The position numbers and the translations under genes are program-made. Shown piece by piece: positions 8,472 to 18,132 of a stretch of 64,000 nt of DNA. The notes under the pieces were generated by a model. It did no database searches and was not told where the DNA came from. It saw only the letters and a list, made by a program, of their open reading frames with translations. Positions within the stretch are counted from its first letter, which is position 1, and the number at the start of each line of letters is the position of its first letter. This DNA comes from Mesostigma viride (lineage: Eukaryota; Streptophyta; Mesostigmatophyceae; Mesostigmatales; Mesostigmataceae). Where the stretch lies: NCBI GenBank assembly GCA_009746045.1, contig RPFO01001941.1, positions 85,882-149,881 on the forward strand, in the 5' to 3' direction.

Positions 8472-9275
8472 TCAGTACTCGTCTTTCCGTTCGGCGTTGA
8501 GTTTGCGCACCCGCGTGTTGACGACCTTCATGGACCCGCACTCGTCTCCGTCCGAGTCGCTTTTGTAATCCTGATTATAATTCAAACGACTGTAATTCCA
8601 AAAACCGGGACTGCCGATCGCGAACTTCTCGCGCGGCGTCGCCTTGTACCAAAAGATCACGTCCTCGATACGATTCGATTCGCTCGTGTGATCCACGACC
8701 AGGCACTCGTAGTTCTGAGTGCATTGGTCGAGGATCTCGCAAAACGCCTCGAAGGTAGGGATGACGCCAAAGTAGTTGCGATACAATCGCTCCCGATTCA
8801 TGATGATGTTTTCCCGCAGCGCGAACACGTAGTCGATGTTGCTGCGGATGTCCGGAGTGACGTCCATGCTGTACTGGCTGATGAACAGGAGGAAGATCTT
8901 CATGTGTCTCCCGTTGAGCGCGATCTCGCGGATGCACGGATCCCTCATCACGGTCCGGTCGTACACGCAGTCGTCCAGCACGACGAAACAGTTCCGCCCC
9001 TTTCCCGCCTTGCACAGCCGCTTCTGGTTCTTCAACAGCGCTCGCAACGCGGGCTTGTTGAAGGATTCGTACACGAACAGGCTGGGGACGTACTGCTGCC
9101 AATGACGGTTCGACCCCTCGGTTCCGGACATCACGATGCCCGACGGGATGTTGCGCTTGTGGTACATGATGTCCGTGGCGAGCGTCGTCTTGCCGCCGCC
9201 GCGCTTGGACACGATGCACACGACCTTGTCGTCTCCGATCTTGGAGGGATCGAATTTTTTCAATTGAAGGTCCAT
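8472..9275 (-). CDS. A32-type genome packaging ATPase
   Basis: A 267-residue P-loop ATPase of the FtsK-HerA/A32 clade, which pumps viral DNA into pre-formed capsids. Walker A is SKRGGGKTT at residues 23-31. Walker B is a hydrophobic strand ending in VVLDD near residue 100, in the context GRNCFVVLDDCVYD. It is followed by an ISQY sensor-like segment (LLFISQYSMDVTPDIR) and the FALREN strand typical of this family. The length matches the usual 250-300 residues and the start is the only in-frame ATG before Walker A. It is one of the few core NCLDV hallmark genes present and lies directly after the capsid cluster. The frame is intact. Confidence 0.96.
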   Translation of the reverse strand: MDLQLKKFDPSKIGDDKVVCIVSKRGGGKTTLATDIMYHKRNIPSGIVMSGTEGSNRHWQQYVPSLFVYESFNKPALRALLKNQKRLCKAGKGRNCFVVLDDCVYDRTVMRDPCIREIALNGRHMKIFLLFISQYSMDVTPDIRSNIDYVFALRENIIMNRERLYRNYFGVIPTFEAFCEILDQCTQNYECLVVDHTSESNRIEDVIFWYKATPREKFAIGSPGFWNYSRLNYNQDYKSDSDGDECGSMKVVNTRVRKLNAERKDEY

Positions 9276-9304
9276 TGATTCATATCACGACATTCGAGCG
9301 ACGG

Positions 9305-9970
9305 TCACGGACGAGCCGCGCCCGCGCCCGCGCCCGCGCCCACGGGGACGTACGGGGTCTGCGTGTACGGGAAGAATAGTACGTGGATCCCCCGGCTCTT
9401 GCACATTTTCAACCATTCGCGCTGGTGCCACCTCTCCGCCTCGTCCTTGTCCTGTTCGGTCCGTGTCTTGCGGAACCTCTTCGCGAACTCGTCCTGCAAT
9501 TTCGTGAACGCGCCGCGGATCTCGGTCGTGACCCGCTTCCCGCGCGTCGAAATGGTCCGCACGAGCGAGGGCGTCAGGGTCATCACGAACACGCCCGAGT
9601 GGTTGAACACCATGTGGGAGATGTTCTCGCTGCCCGCGTCGTCCAATATGATCCCCACGTCCGTGTCGCTCGGACTCGACAGCGAACAGTCGGTCATCCC
9701 GCAACGCTGAGGATGGGTGTGCCATTCGAACGTCCCGTGAGGGATCTGCACGTCGTTCGTGTGGCCGAACGCCGTCGTCTTGAACCGCTGCAAAGTGCCG
9801 AAACCGTCGGGGACGAACGTGCCCCCTATCTCCTTCCCGCTATCGAGCGTCGAGCGGATGAACGAAACCGCCTCGGGGGATACGGGATATCGAGTCGCGT
9901 TCCTCCCCGATATCACCTTCGCACCCGAAGCGAGCGTTTGGACAGGCAACAGATCGGCGGGGCGCGACAT
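9305..9970 (-). CDS. JAMM/MPN-type metalloprotease-like protein
   Basis: A 221-residue protein with an apparently complete JAMM zinc site: a Glu at residue 47 in GKEIGGTF, His84 and His86 in EWHTHPQRC, and Ser99-x-x-Asp102 in SSPSD. Such enzymes are deubiquitinases or processing proteases; related JAB domains also act in phage tail assembly. A role in removing ubiquitin or in virion protein maturation is therefore possible. The C-terminal third contains a basic helical stretch (KRFRKTRTEQDKDEAERWHQREW) and a Gly/Ala tail. The start is preceded by CTATAAATA (9971-9979, minus-strand TATTTATAG). It lies about 30 bases from the packaging ATPase on the same strand. Confidence 0.75.
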   Translation of the reverse strand: MSRPADLLPVQTLASGAKVISGRNATRYPVSPEAVSFIRSTLDSGKEIGGTFVPDGFGTLQRFKTTAFGHTNDVQIPHGTFEWHTHPQRCGMTDCSLSSPSDTDVGIILDDAGSENISHMVFNHSGVFVMTLTPSLVRTISTRGKRVTTEIRGAFTKLQDEFAKRFRKTRTEQDKDEAERWHQREWLKMCKSRGIHVLFFPYTQTPYVPVGAGAGAGAARP

Positions 9971-9990
9971 CTATAAATACGCCGGACATA

Positions 9991-10777
9991 TTAGAATCCG
10001 TCGTCCTCGACCGTGACCCCTCCGATATCCTCGTCCTGCGGTACGGCCGAGGGCTTGCGGACGAGCGCCTGTCTCGCCACTTGCACCTGTCGGATATTCG
10101 AATCCCCGCCCCCGCCAATGTCGCCGCCGCCGCGGGGTCCTCGGGCCCTTGGATGAGATCGGGGTCGGGCGCCTCCTCCTCGCCGCCCTTGAACGTGTCC
10201 TTGTTCAAGAGCTCGCCCATGTACTCCTTGAGGATGTCGTCGATGGGCATGAGCACGTGCACGGTGTTCTTGACCGCTTCCCGGATCGCCTCGAAGGCGT
10301 TACGACGATGCAGTTTGTAGTTCCCCCGTCGACCTCGGTCAGGAAGTGTTCCACGTCGTCCACGATGTCCGACCCCAGATTCTTCATGACCATGTGCACG
10401 AATCGCGAGGGAGTGGGGACCCGCACGCGCATCGTCTGGTTCGGGTCTTTGGACATGCGGATGGACCCCATGATCATGCTCGTGCAAACGAAGTAGGCCT
10501 TCAACAAGTCCCGCAAGTACGGGATCTTCTCCATGATCTGCTCGGTTTCCTCCTCGACGATCTCGGGGGTCCACTCCGGGATCTCCTCGACGAGCTGCAC
10601 GAACGCGGAGATGGGGTCCATGCCGGCCTCGCGGGACACGTTGATGGCGTCCATCACCATCCTCTTCAGGACCTGGAACACGGGGTCCGTCATCCCGCGC
10701 TCCAGTTGGTCGACGTACTCCTTCTTGCTGTCCACGAGAACATTGATGTTGACGACGGGCTCGGAATCACCTTCCAT
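9991..10777 (-). pseudogene. conserved helical virion-type protein, frame-disrupted
   Basis: An intact first part (residues 1 to about 155, starting MEGDSEPVV at 10777) is followed by coding-like sequence in two other frames. The segment near 10100-10330 reads LLNKDTFKGGEEE and is clearly protein-like. The last stretch ends in EDIGGVTVEDDGF at 9991. The frame changes fall near 10330 and near 10130, beside runs of G or C. Predicted helices and the absence of membrane segments suggest a soluble virion or assembly protein. I do not recognise the family with confidence. Either two sequencing indels or true decay explains it. Confidence 0.6.
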
Positions 10778-10796
10778 TGTACCGTTCCGCTCACAT

Positions 10797-11060
10797 TTAT
10801 TGCGCCTGCGAGTGAACGAACACTCGGTACCTCCGTTGCAGCGTCGACACCTCGTTGCGGGCGTCGTACAGCCGGTCTTCGAGCATCTCGATCGCCCTCG
10901 TCATCCGACGGACGGGATCCGTCTCGTCATTGGAGGGCAAGACGGGGTGCCGGACGTCGGGCAAGCCCATCTTCGCCCTCAACTCTCTAGCCTTGTCCCT
11001 ACATTGCGCGATGCTCTGGATGAGTTGAAACCTCTGCATTTGGTAGTCGTTTTCTTGCAT
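10797..11060 (-). CDS. small coiled-coil protein
   Basis: 87 residues from the ATG at 11060 (MQENDYQMQRF), preceded by an A/T-rich leader with an AATAAAAAAC stretch. Nearly all helical, with charged heptad-like spacing (RDKARELRAKMG, RAIEMLEDRLYDARNEVSTLQRRYR). No Cys and no membrane segment. Function unknown; it sits among virion-type genes and could be a small structural or scaffold protein. Confidence 0.6.
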   Translation of the reverse strand: MQENDYQMQRFQLIQSIAQCRDKARELRAKMGLPDVRHPVLPSNDETDPVRRMTRAIEMLEDRLYDARNEVSTLQRRYRVFVHSQAQ

Positions 11061-11110
11061 CTCGTCGTCGTTTTTTATTGCAAAATAATATTCCTCGTGT
11101 CGCAAACGCG

Positions 11111-11512
11111 TCACTTTCGAAAGTTGATGGCCATGAGGACGAGGCCGTACGTCACGATCCCGGACAGAAGCCCGGCCACGTTCACCCGCACCTTGTCCAC
11201 CTTCCCGGTGTTGCGGTTCTCGAACCAGCGAGGAAACCGGGCCGGCGCGAACTTCAGCACGCCGATCGTCACGGACACGCCCGCCAACGCGGCGACGATG
11301 GAATACGCCGACTTCCGCCCCTCGACGACCGTCGACCCGACGAGATGGGACGCTTCGACCATCGGAGGGGGTGCGGGCGGCGGCATGGGGTCGGAATACT
11401 CCATCGGGAAGTCGGGCTCGATCGCGACGGGAGCCGACCTTGCGAAACTCGGCGTCGGCGCGTCGATCCCGCCTCCCGAACGCATGTTCCTGGCCATCTG
11501 AGTGAGCGACAT
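11111..11512 (-). CDS. small two-helix membrane protein
   Basis: 133 residues. A Pro/Ala-rich N-terminal half (PMPPPAPPPM) precedes a hydrophobic segment SAYSIVAALAGVSVTIGVL near residue 70 and a second, VAGLLSGIVTYGLVLMAI, near the C-terminus, giving a hairpin topology. GTATAT lies at 11525-11530, 12 bases upstream of the ATG, like other virion-type genes here. Probably a protein of the internal viral membrane; no specific family recognised. Confidence 0.65.
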   Translation of the reverse strand: MSLTQMARNMRSGGGIDAPTPSFARSAPVAIEPDFPMEYSDPMPPPAPPPMVEASHLVGSTVVEGRKSAYSIVAALAGVSVTIGVLKFAPARFPRWFENRNTGKVDKVRVNVAGLLSGIVTYGLVLMAINFRK

Positions 11513-11564
11513 GTCCGTATTACGGTATATCTCCCTAAAAGTTCACGCCCCGTGAACGCGTCTG

Positions 11565-12143
11565 TCAGTCGTAACTGCAGAAATCGGGGGCGTCCAAATC
11601 CCACATGCGTTTGGGGGAGAAACAGGGACTGGGAGGGGATACGTGGTCCGAGTCGTCGCCGGTCTCGCCCGCCGCGGACGGCGGGGCTCGCGGGACGCCC
11701 TCGTCCGAATTCGACGACAAAAAGCGGTTATAGCACGCGGAGTGGAAAAACATGTAAAGACGCGTGGATGAGATGGGGACGCATTCCTCTACTTTCCCGG
11801 CGGGCATCGGTTTCTTGCAACGAAAACACAGCACCCACCCGGTCCGCGGCTCTTCTTCGGCGCAGTCTCGCCACACCTTCTGGCCTCGCAAGGCGGCTTC
11901 TCCGATTTCGTCGAACCGACGGACGCATTCGACCTCGTCGGGAGCCAGCGTCGGACGACGGCTGACGCCCTTGACGTAGCACACGCGCGGGTGTCCGCGG
12001 GCGTCGTAAATCATCCTCCCGGCGTGCCGGAGACTCTGTCGGTTTTTGATTTCGTTCCAATACGCGTCCGCGGCGCGCCTGCGCTCGGCCAACTCGTTCG
12101 CGAAGACGATGTGGCGAGGACACGTGTCTCCTTCCTTCGACAT
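11565..12143 (-). CDS. protein with a C-terminal Cys-rich (zinc-binding) motif
   Basis: 192 residues from the ATG at 12143 (MSKEGDTC). A helical N-terminal region (ANELAERRRAADAYWNEI) is followed by a segment with CFRCKKPMPAGKVEEC and FFHSACYNRF, a C-x2-C ... C ... H-x3-C arrangement consistent with a zinc ribbon or PHD/LIM-like finger. The tail is acidic and Ser/Pro-rich. No close family is recognised; a regulatory or ubiquitin-related role is possible. The same strand is open upstream of 12143, but that part overlaps the next gene and has no likely start. Confidence 0.6.
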   Translation of the reverse strand: MSKEGDTCPRHIVFANELAERRRAADAYWNEIKNRQSLRHAGRMIYDARGHPRVCYVKGVSRRPTLAPDEVECVRRFDEIGEAALRGQKVWRDCAEEEPRTGWVLCFRCKKPMPAGKVEECVPISSTRLYMFFHSACYNRFLSSNSDEGVPRAPPSAAGETGDDSDHVSPPSPCFSPKRMWDLDAPDFCSYD

Positions 12144-12160
12144 GACACCGAAGAGTAAAA

Positions 12161-13546
12161 TTACAAGAGGCCCACGAACGCGTTCCGGCCGCACGTGCGA
12201 GTCGTGCGAGACTTGCGCTTGCTCTTCGCGGTGTGGCTCCTCCTCTTCTTCCGGTAGGCGTTGGCGACGTGGAAGTTGGGGAGATTCGAGGCGCCAGCGG
12301 TGGACATGGCGTTCGTGACGCCGGAAAGGATGTCGGACCCGTTCTTGTTGCGCTGGCAGTACGGGCCGTACCGCGCGTTCGGGTTCTCGACGAGACTGCC
12401 GTCGGCCGCGACGATGTACGGATCCACGATCTTGGCGCTGGGATCCGACGGGTCTTTGTTGAAGAAAAGGCTGCCGTACCCGGGCGGGCAGGACGGCTGA
12501 GGGAGCCCGCTGACGCGGTAGTCGGCATTCATCATACGCGCCATCGACTTCCACGGCGCGTCCGCCACCCCTCCGTCTACCATGGCGAGTGCGCCGTGGT
12601 TCCTCCACCAGGAATCGATCTGGTTGAGGATGGCCGACCGCATGCGGTTGAACGCCAGGAGGTCGCGCTTGATAAAGGGAGCGATCAAGTTTGGAAACTT
12701 CTTATCTTGTATCAGAGAGCGCATCTTTTTTTGTCGCATCCTCCACTTCACGACGCCCAAATCAACGAACCGTTCGATGTGTTTCTTGGCAAAGGCAGAA
12801 GCTCCTATTTCAGGCTTGGATAGGTGGGGGATGAGCTTGCTGATCTGAGAATCGTCGGAAACATGCCGTCGAGCTTCTTATTGTATGAGGGAATGAAACT
12901 TTCACCGATCGCGAACACCTGGATATAACGCGGTTGTCCGTGTGCTTGGAGGCCGGGTGCCAAGACACTTATCAAACCCGTTTTATCGTCGCAACTTTAC
13001 TTGAAAAAAAACGGAAGATGGAACCAATTTTTTGATTTGCTCGAGCACATTCAGCGGGATGCGGTTCAGATACACGGCATAGTTTATGTCCTCTCCTTCT
13101 AACGGTACTGCAAAGCCCTGCTTTTTCCACTCCCTACCCTTCATGAAGCTGTAGTCCATATTATCCTTCGCGAGCGCCACGAAACCCCGTAACGAATTCA
13201 CGATCTTTCCCAAGTCCTTGCGACTAGTGTCCAAAACTCCCTCCCTCGTTGCGTTGGCGACGCGTTCGTTGATGTCCCGCATCGCGTTCGCGAGAATGTC
13301 GTACACGTACACGGACGCGACGAACTCGCGCAATGTCTTCTTGAAATTCGCGTCCGTGTCGATGATATTGTGTTCGTATAACTTGGCCTCCTCGGCCGTG
13401 AACTTGATGTCCGGAACGTAAGTTCGCAGTTTCTGAAGTTGATACGGCGTGAAGATCTTCGAAGCCAAGTCCTCGACACGCGCCTGCATCTGCGGGGAGC
13501 GCCCCGTCGGAGTGGCCACATGTGTGAAGAAGGGATACGCGGACAT
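12161..13546 (-). pseudogene. decayed paralogue of the 13581-14816 gene
   Basis: Reading leftward from the ATG at 13546, the first 170 or so residues match the N-terminus of the neighbour (YPF.T.VATPT.RSPQ.QAR and LRTYVPDI against MRTYIPDL). The frame then breaks near 12985. A middle piece continues in a second frame (VLAPGL, YIQVFAIGES). After another shift near 12860 the C-terminal part runs to 12161 with SGLPQPSC, KIVDPYIVAADGSLVENPNARYGPYCQR and a basic tail. So this is one ancestral gene of about 430 codons, a tandem duplicate now split by two frameshifts. A promoter like its neighbour's survives: GTATAG at 13553-13558 and an A-run at 13570-13577. Confidence 0.8.
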
Positions 13547-13580
13547 GTCGTAGTATAGTGTTTAACGAGAAAAAAAACGC

Positions 13581-14816
13581 CTACCTCCTCCTCCTGGTCG
13601 CCTTCTTCACGCGCCGGGCCGACCCCGTGTGGAAATTGGCGACTCTTCCCGGACCACCCGTCGTGACGCCGCTCAGAAGATCGGACGTCATCCGCTTGCG
13701 CTGACAGTAAGGTCCGTACTTGGCTCTGGGATTTTCCACCAAGCTGCCGTCCGCGGCCACGATGTACGGATCCACGATCTTCGCCTTCTTCTTCGAATCC
13801 GTCGGATCGGCATCGTAGAACACGCCCGCGAAACCGGACCCGCAACTGGGCTGCGGCAGTCCGCTGACTCTCTGATCGGCGACCATGAGCGTCCTGAGAT
13901 AGTCGGGCATGTCGATATCGCCATCCGGTGCCCGAATGGACTTGAGCGCGGTGTCTGTCATGGCCCAAGCGTCAATCGCGTTCAGAATGGCGATTCGGAG
14001 CCTGTTGAACGCCAAGATGTCTCGGCGGATGAACGGGATCAACGGGTTATCGAAATCCGTTTTCGGGACCAGCTTCTTCAATCGCTCGTGATGGATGGAC
14101 GCGAAATTGGTGTAGTCGATGTTTCCGGAACCGAGATGGTAAATCATCTTGGCCGGCTGACAGTCGTCCGACACTTCGGCAGGTTTGTCCTTCGCCAAGT
14201 TGTATTTAGGAAGATCTCCCGCCACCGGGATCGATATTTGTACCTCGATACCTTCCAACTCTTCGTCACCCACCTTAACCTTCGTCGTCGGAAGGGGAGA
14301 AAGCCCCGGGCTAGGGACCACTACCGCGGTGCCCACCTTCGCGTTCTCGAGAACGTCGGCGGGAATGCGTTGGAGGAACACTTTATCCGTTCCTTTGTAA
14401 ACCGCCTTGAACCCTCGCAGCGCCGTCGCGATCTTGCCGACCTCATTAGAATCCGTAGTGAGGAGATTGGAACTCGTCACGTTCCTCACGCGTTCGTTGT
14501 AATCGCGCATCATGTTCGTCAGGATGTCGTACATGTACACGGCGGCGATGAAGCGACCGAGTTTCTCCTTCACATCGTCACTCGAGTTCGTGTCCAACAT
14601 GTTAAACTGGATGAGCGGCGCCTCCTCGACCTTGAACTGAAGGTCGGGGATGTACGTCCTCATTTTTTGGATCTCGTACGCTGTGAACACCTTGGTCGCG
14701 AGGTCGTTGATGCGCGCCTGGGTCTGAGGAGAGCGGGAGGTCGGCGTGGCGACCGACGTGTGGAACGGGTATGCGGAACCGAACGTCGCGGACGGGAACC
14801 CGATCGCGGCGGCCAT
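13581..14816 (-). CDS. virion-type protein, duplicated family
   Basis: 411 residues from the ATG at 14816 (MAAAIGFPS); the open frame extends further upstream but across the promoter (CGTATAGTAT at 14823-14832 and an A-run at 14841-14848). The N-terminal half is helical (RINDLATKVFTAYEIQKMRTYIPDLQF). The C-terminal half has a Cys-containing block (GLPQPSCGSGF), the KIVDPYIVAADGSLVENP segment and a very basic end (RRVKKATRRRR). There are no membrane segments. The promoter type and location suggest a late structural protein; the basic tail could contact DNA. No named family recognised. The adjacent 12161-13546 gene is its frameshifted twin, which shows local tandem duplication. Confidence 0.7.
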   Translation of the reverse strand: MAAAIGFPSATFGSAYPFHTSVATPTSRSPQTQARINDLATKVFTAYEIQKMRTYIPDLQFKVEEAPLIQFNMLDTNSSDDVKEKLGRFIAAVYMYDILTNMMRDYNERVRNVTSSNLLTTDSNEVGKIATALRGFKAVYKGTDKVFLQRIPADVLENAKVGTAVVVPSPGLSPLPTTKVKVGDEELEGIEVQISIPVAGDLPKYNLAKDKPAEVSDDCQPAKMIYHLGSGNIDYTNFASIHHERLKKLVPKTDFDNPLIPFIRRDILAFNRLRIAILNAIDAWAMTDTALKSIRAPDGDIDMPDYLRTLMVADQRVSGLPQPSCGSGFAGVFYDADPTDSKKKAKIVDPYIVAADGSLVENPRAKYGPYCQRKRMTSDLLSGVTTGGPGRVANFHTGSARRVKKATRRRR

Positions 14817-14880
14817 CGAAAACGTATAGTATCGTACCAGAAAAAAAAGCGCGTTCAGGGAGGGGTCGAAGTTCTCCTCG

Positions 14881-15602
14881 ATGGATGTAACCTCCTCCAT
14901 CGCAAGTCATGCCTCCCAAGAAGAAGACCCCGCCCCCGCCCCCGCTCCTTCTACTTCCACGAAGAAGGATTCGACCCCTCCTGTAGCCCCCGCCTCGACC
15001 ACGAGGTCCGGGCGCGCGATCAAAGCGCCCCAGCGTTTCGAACCGGACGAGAGGCCCCTTGACGATTTCGCAGAAGACGAGTACGAGTCCGACGACCCGG
15101 AGGGCGACCGGATCCGCGACGACGAGCTCAGCGAGGAGGATTCCGAGGAGGACGAGGAGGACGAAGAAGACGGGTCGTACGACAGCAGTTTCATCAACGA
15201 CGACGAAGAGGATAGGTCAAGGGTAGACACAGACGGCAACGAAGAGAGCTTACAGGGACCGAAACGGAGGAGGATGACACGGACGTCCCGTTGGAATCGG
15301 ACACGGAATCCGAGTCCGAAGACGACTGGGACGAGGAGGAAGAGGTCCGGCCGCCGCCGCGACAGAAGAAGACTCCTCGCAAACCTCCGACCAAACGCAC
15401 CGTTCGTCCCGCTCCACCAGATCCCGTCCTCGACGCGCCCCCTCCACCACCCTCCAAACGGAGCAAACAGACGCGTTCCGAGGATACCGAAGTCGTTTGT
15501 TCCAACGCCCGAAACTGGTCAAATGGTAGAGTCGCGCTCAGTCCGCGCCGTACAAGTACGCGAGACCCGACGTCTCCTCCAGCACCTGGTTCACGTTCTT
15601 GA
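14881..15602 (+). pseudogene. highly acidic, low-complexity protein, frame-disrupted
   Basis: From the ATG at 14881 the frame runs through a Pro/Ala/Ser/Thr part, a small RSGRAIKAPQRF motif, then a very acidic stretch (EEDSEEDEEDEEDG). Near 15235-15245 the acidic coding pattern moves to another frame (TETEEDDTDVPLE, then SESEDDWDEEEE) and continues to a Lys/Arg/Pro-rich tail (RQKKTPRKPPTKRT). An alternative ATG at 14909 (MPPKKKTPPP) would need one more shift in the C-rich run near 14930. The acidic-then-basic layout resembles chromatin- or DNA-mimic proteins, but no family can be named. The 3' end overlaps the convergent gene. Confidence 0.5.
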
Positions 15603-16923
15603 TGTACTCCGAGTTCGACGCGAGCGCCGCGTACGCGATCTCCGCCGATTTCTCCCCGACCTCCACCTCGACGTCCGCCGTCCCGACTTTCGCGGGTCTT
15701 TCCACGCGGAACCCCTCGACCCACCCGCGTTCCTCGAGGATCGTGTTCGTCGCCTGTTCCGTCGCCCCGCGGACGGCGTGGATCTGCTCGTCGGTGATGT
15801 CGCGGAGTCGCGTCGTCAGCATAAAGTCCTCTCCCATCAGTCTCCCCTCGGAGCTGTCCGCGTACGTGGGGATGTTCTGGAACACCTTGGTCTCGCTTGT
15901 CCGCGTGTGCACGTGCAAGTCCGGGTTCACGTGCGTCGCCGTGCCCAGCCTCTCCCCGTCCGCGTTCGACACCAGGTTCTCCCGCGTCCTCTCGTTCGCC
16001 GGTGGCCGCATCACCGCCATGTGCTGGCCCATCGTGAGCGGCGTGAACAGCGCGTTCTCCTTGGGCCCCGTGTGCGAGTTCTCGATGACGGCGAACCGGC
16101 GCGCGTCGACGCGAGTGAACGAGGGGTCCGCGTACCGCACGCCGCTCCTCTGCCCGCCGGAATCGTGGACCGCGTCCATGGTCGACAAGGGGAGAGAGCG
16201 TTCGGGGAGCACGCTCATCTGCAGGATGCCGGCGTCGTTCCTCCGCACGTTGCTCTCGTTCCCGGTCCCCGGCGGCCGGTCCTCGAGTCCGGACCGGTTG
16301 GCCCGGTTCGTCGGATCCAGAACGACGAACCGGTTCTCGAGGTGCGCCTGCTGAGGGTTGGGCTTCCGCACCATGATCTGTTCCTGGACCTGCGTCCAGT
16401 TCTTGGATAGGATGGCGGAGGGTTCGAGCATGAGGTTGTCCCGCGCCCCCCGCCGCGAACACCTCGTGCATGCCGAATATGCGGTCGGGGGCGGCGAGAC
16501 CGGTCATCTCCGCGACCGTCGCCACGGGTTTCGACGTCCACGGCTCCGGTCCGGGCACTTTGGACGTCGCCCCCGCGCGGATGGGGGCCGTCGATATGTT
16601 CTCGAAGGTCGAGTAGCTGGGGACGTAGCCCCGCGGCGGGTCGGCGTGCAATTTGATCGCGGAAGTGTTGCGGCCGTACCCCATGGTCGGTTTCATCAGC
16701 GGCCCAGTGGTGTAGTCGGGAGGCTCGGCGCCGTACCCCCCTCGACTGCTGGTGAACGAGGGGAAGGCCTGGTACCCGTCAGGGAGGTCCCTGACGACGC
16801 TCCGGCGATCGCGGGGACCGGCTGGTCCGTGGCTGTGGCGGCGTCCACGTCCGCGCGCGATTTCGGGGGCACGGGACGCATCAAGAAGCCCGAAAGGGCG
16901 ACGATTGATAGAGCGGCTAACAT
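15538..16923 (-). pseudogene. membrane-anchored virion-type protein, frame-disrupted
   Basis: The start at 16923 gives a hydrophobic N-terminus (MLAALSIVALSGFLM), with GTATAA at 16931-16936 upstream. The frame shifts near 16790 into a segment with YGRNTSAIKLHADPP and FGMHEVFAAGG. It shifts again near 16445, in a C/G-rich run, into the last 297 residues, starting at about 16431 (MLEPSAILSKNW) and ending at 15538. The long C-terminal part is rich in Asn, Thr and Arg, without Cys. The layout (N-terminal anchor plus a large soluble part) is common for NCLDV virion proteins; I do not recognise a specific family. The two shifts may be errors or decay. Confidence 0.65.
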
Positions 16924-16954
16924 GAATGACGTATAATAACAAACGAACTTTTAT

Positions 16955-17293
16955 TCAAATGGGTTTCTTTACGGGATCGGGGCGCAATGCGCTCGTAACG
17001 ATCGGAAATTCCAAGTACCTATCGGTGCGTTTCATGCTGTCCCAGAACATGTGCTGATACGGGGCCGTGTACCGCTCGTCGGTGGTGATCGCCCGATTCA
17101 GATTCGCCACGTGGATGCCCCCCTTCAGTCGCATGCTCTCGACCGATGGATCTAATCTCCCTCCCAACGCCACGTACGCGCGCAACTGGTCCTCGGTCAC
17201 GGGGTAATTCACGTTGTTGTCGAGCGCCGTGTCCAAGGTCCGTCCCATCTCTTCCTTGACGCCGGTCTCGGTGATGATGATCGTGGCGGACAT
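16955..17293 (-). CDS. small conserved-looking protein, unknown
   Basis: 112 residues starting MSATIIITETG, with GTATAC at 17297-17302, 3 bases before the ATG. No membrane segment and no Cys; mixed alpha/beta with TEDQLRAYVALGGRLDP and QHMFWDSMKRTDRYLEFP. The strong promoter box suggests a real late gene, perhaps a minor capsid or vertex protein. Function not recognised. Confidence 0.65.
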   Translation of the reverse strand: MSATIIITETGVKEEMGRTLDTALDNNVNYPVTEDQLRAYVALGGRLDPSVESMRLKGGIHVANLNRAITTDERYTAPYQHMFWDSMKRTDRYLEFPIVTSALRPDPVKKPI

Positions 17294-17309
17294 GCTGTAT
17301 ACATCTCCG

Positions 17310-17537
17310 TTAGAATAAATGCGGACCCAGCCCGATCCGCTCCTCGGGTCTCTGATTGAAATCGAAGGAGATCACGGGGGGGAGTGGCAACGTCTTCCGC
17401 TCCATCAAAAAGTACACGCGATCGGCTTCCGGATACGGGGTGGAAGGGACGGCGCCCGGCGGCGTTCGGTCCTTCGCCCATTCGGCGCACGACAACACCG
17501 CGACGAGCACGAGCAACGCGATCGCGGGGAGGTTCAT
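17310..17537 (-). CDS. small signal-anchored protein
   Basis: 75 residues with an N-terminal hydrophobic stretch (LPAIALLVLVAVLSCAEW) that looks like a signal anchor or signal peptide, then a short soluble part (DRVYFLMERKTLPLPPVISF). GTATAC lies at 17547-17552, 9 bases upstream of the ATG. Probably a small protein of the virion membrane. Confidence 0.6.
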   Translation of the reverse strand: MNLPAIALLVLVAVLSCAEWAKDRTPPGAVPSTPYPEADRVYFLMERKTLPLPPVISFDFNQRPEERIGLGPHLF

Positions 17538-17554
17538 GATGCAGACGTATACTT

Positions 17555-18087
17555 CTACGCGGACACCAAAAATTCAGACCGGTTCATCCGGCTCAGGATC
17601 TCCGCCCTGGCCAACTCGCGGAGGGCCGGCGGGACGTTGTTCATGACGTAGTTTTCGACGCCTTTCGAGCTCTTCGGGAGCGGCGGACCGGAGGCCAGGA
17701 CATCCTGCAAAGAGTCCTTCTCCTCCCGGCGGTACTCCTCCGGCAGCTCTCGTACGGCCGTGCACATCTTCGCGTGCACGACCCCGTCCTCGCGGAGGTG
17801 GTACCCGGCGTTGTGCCACGCCGCGTCGCGGGACAGGACGTAGATATGGTCTCTCGACGGGTCGATCTGGCCCGTGGCCATGCGTTTCCCGAGGTCGTAA
17901 TGGAACAAGGTGTCGGCCGCCTCTTGTTCATCGAGTCCGATCGCTTGACGTCACATTGGGCGGGAACGGGACCCTCGTACGCCTTCCCGCAGTACCCGAC
18001 GACCGAACACCGACTCGTGTCGATGCAACACGCGTCCTTCGCGCATTGGTCGAGGTCGACGAACACCCACGCGCGGACCGTCTCCAT
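17555..18087 (-). pseudogene. unknown protein with a Cys-rich N-terminus, one frameshift
   Basis: The start at 18087 (METVRAWVFVDL) leads into a Cys-rich segment (CAKDACCIDTSRCSVVGYC). Near 17945 the coding pattern moves by one frame and continues as EQEAADTLFHYDLGKRMATG to the stop at 17555. The ATG-less C-terminal piece cannot start on its own, so one gene of about 177 codons with one indel is the best reading. No family recognised; the Cys spacing could support disulfides in the virion. Confidence 0.55.
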
Positions 18088-18132
18088 TTGTCAGGTCCGC
18101 GCAAGAAAATTCGACGCTTCTTGCCGCGCCTC

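Noticed and set aside
13629-15062. A 477-codon plus-strand frame opposite the 13581-14816 gene
   Set aside because: Arg/His/Val-rich antisense shadow; the minus-strand frame has a promoter box and a paralogue.
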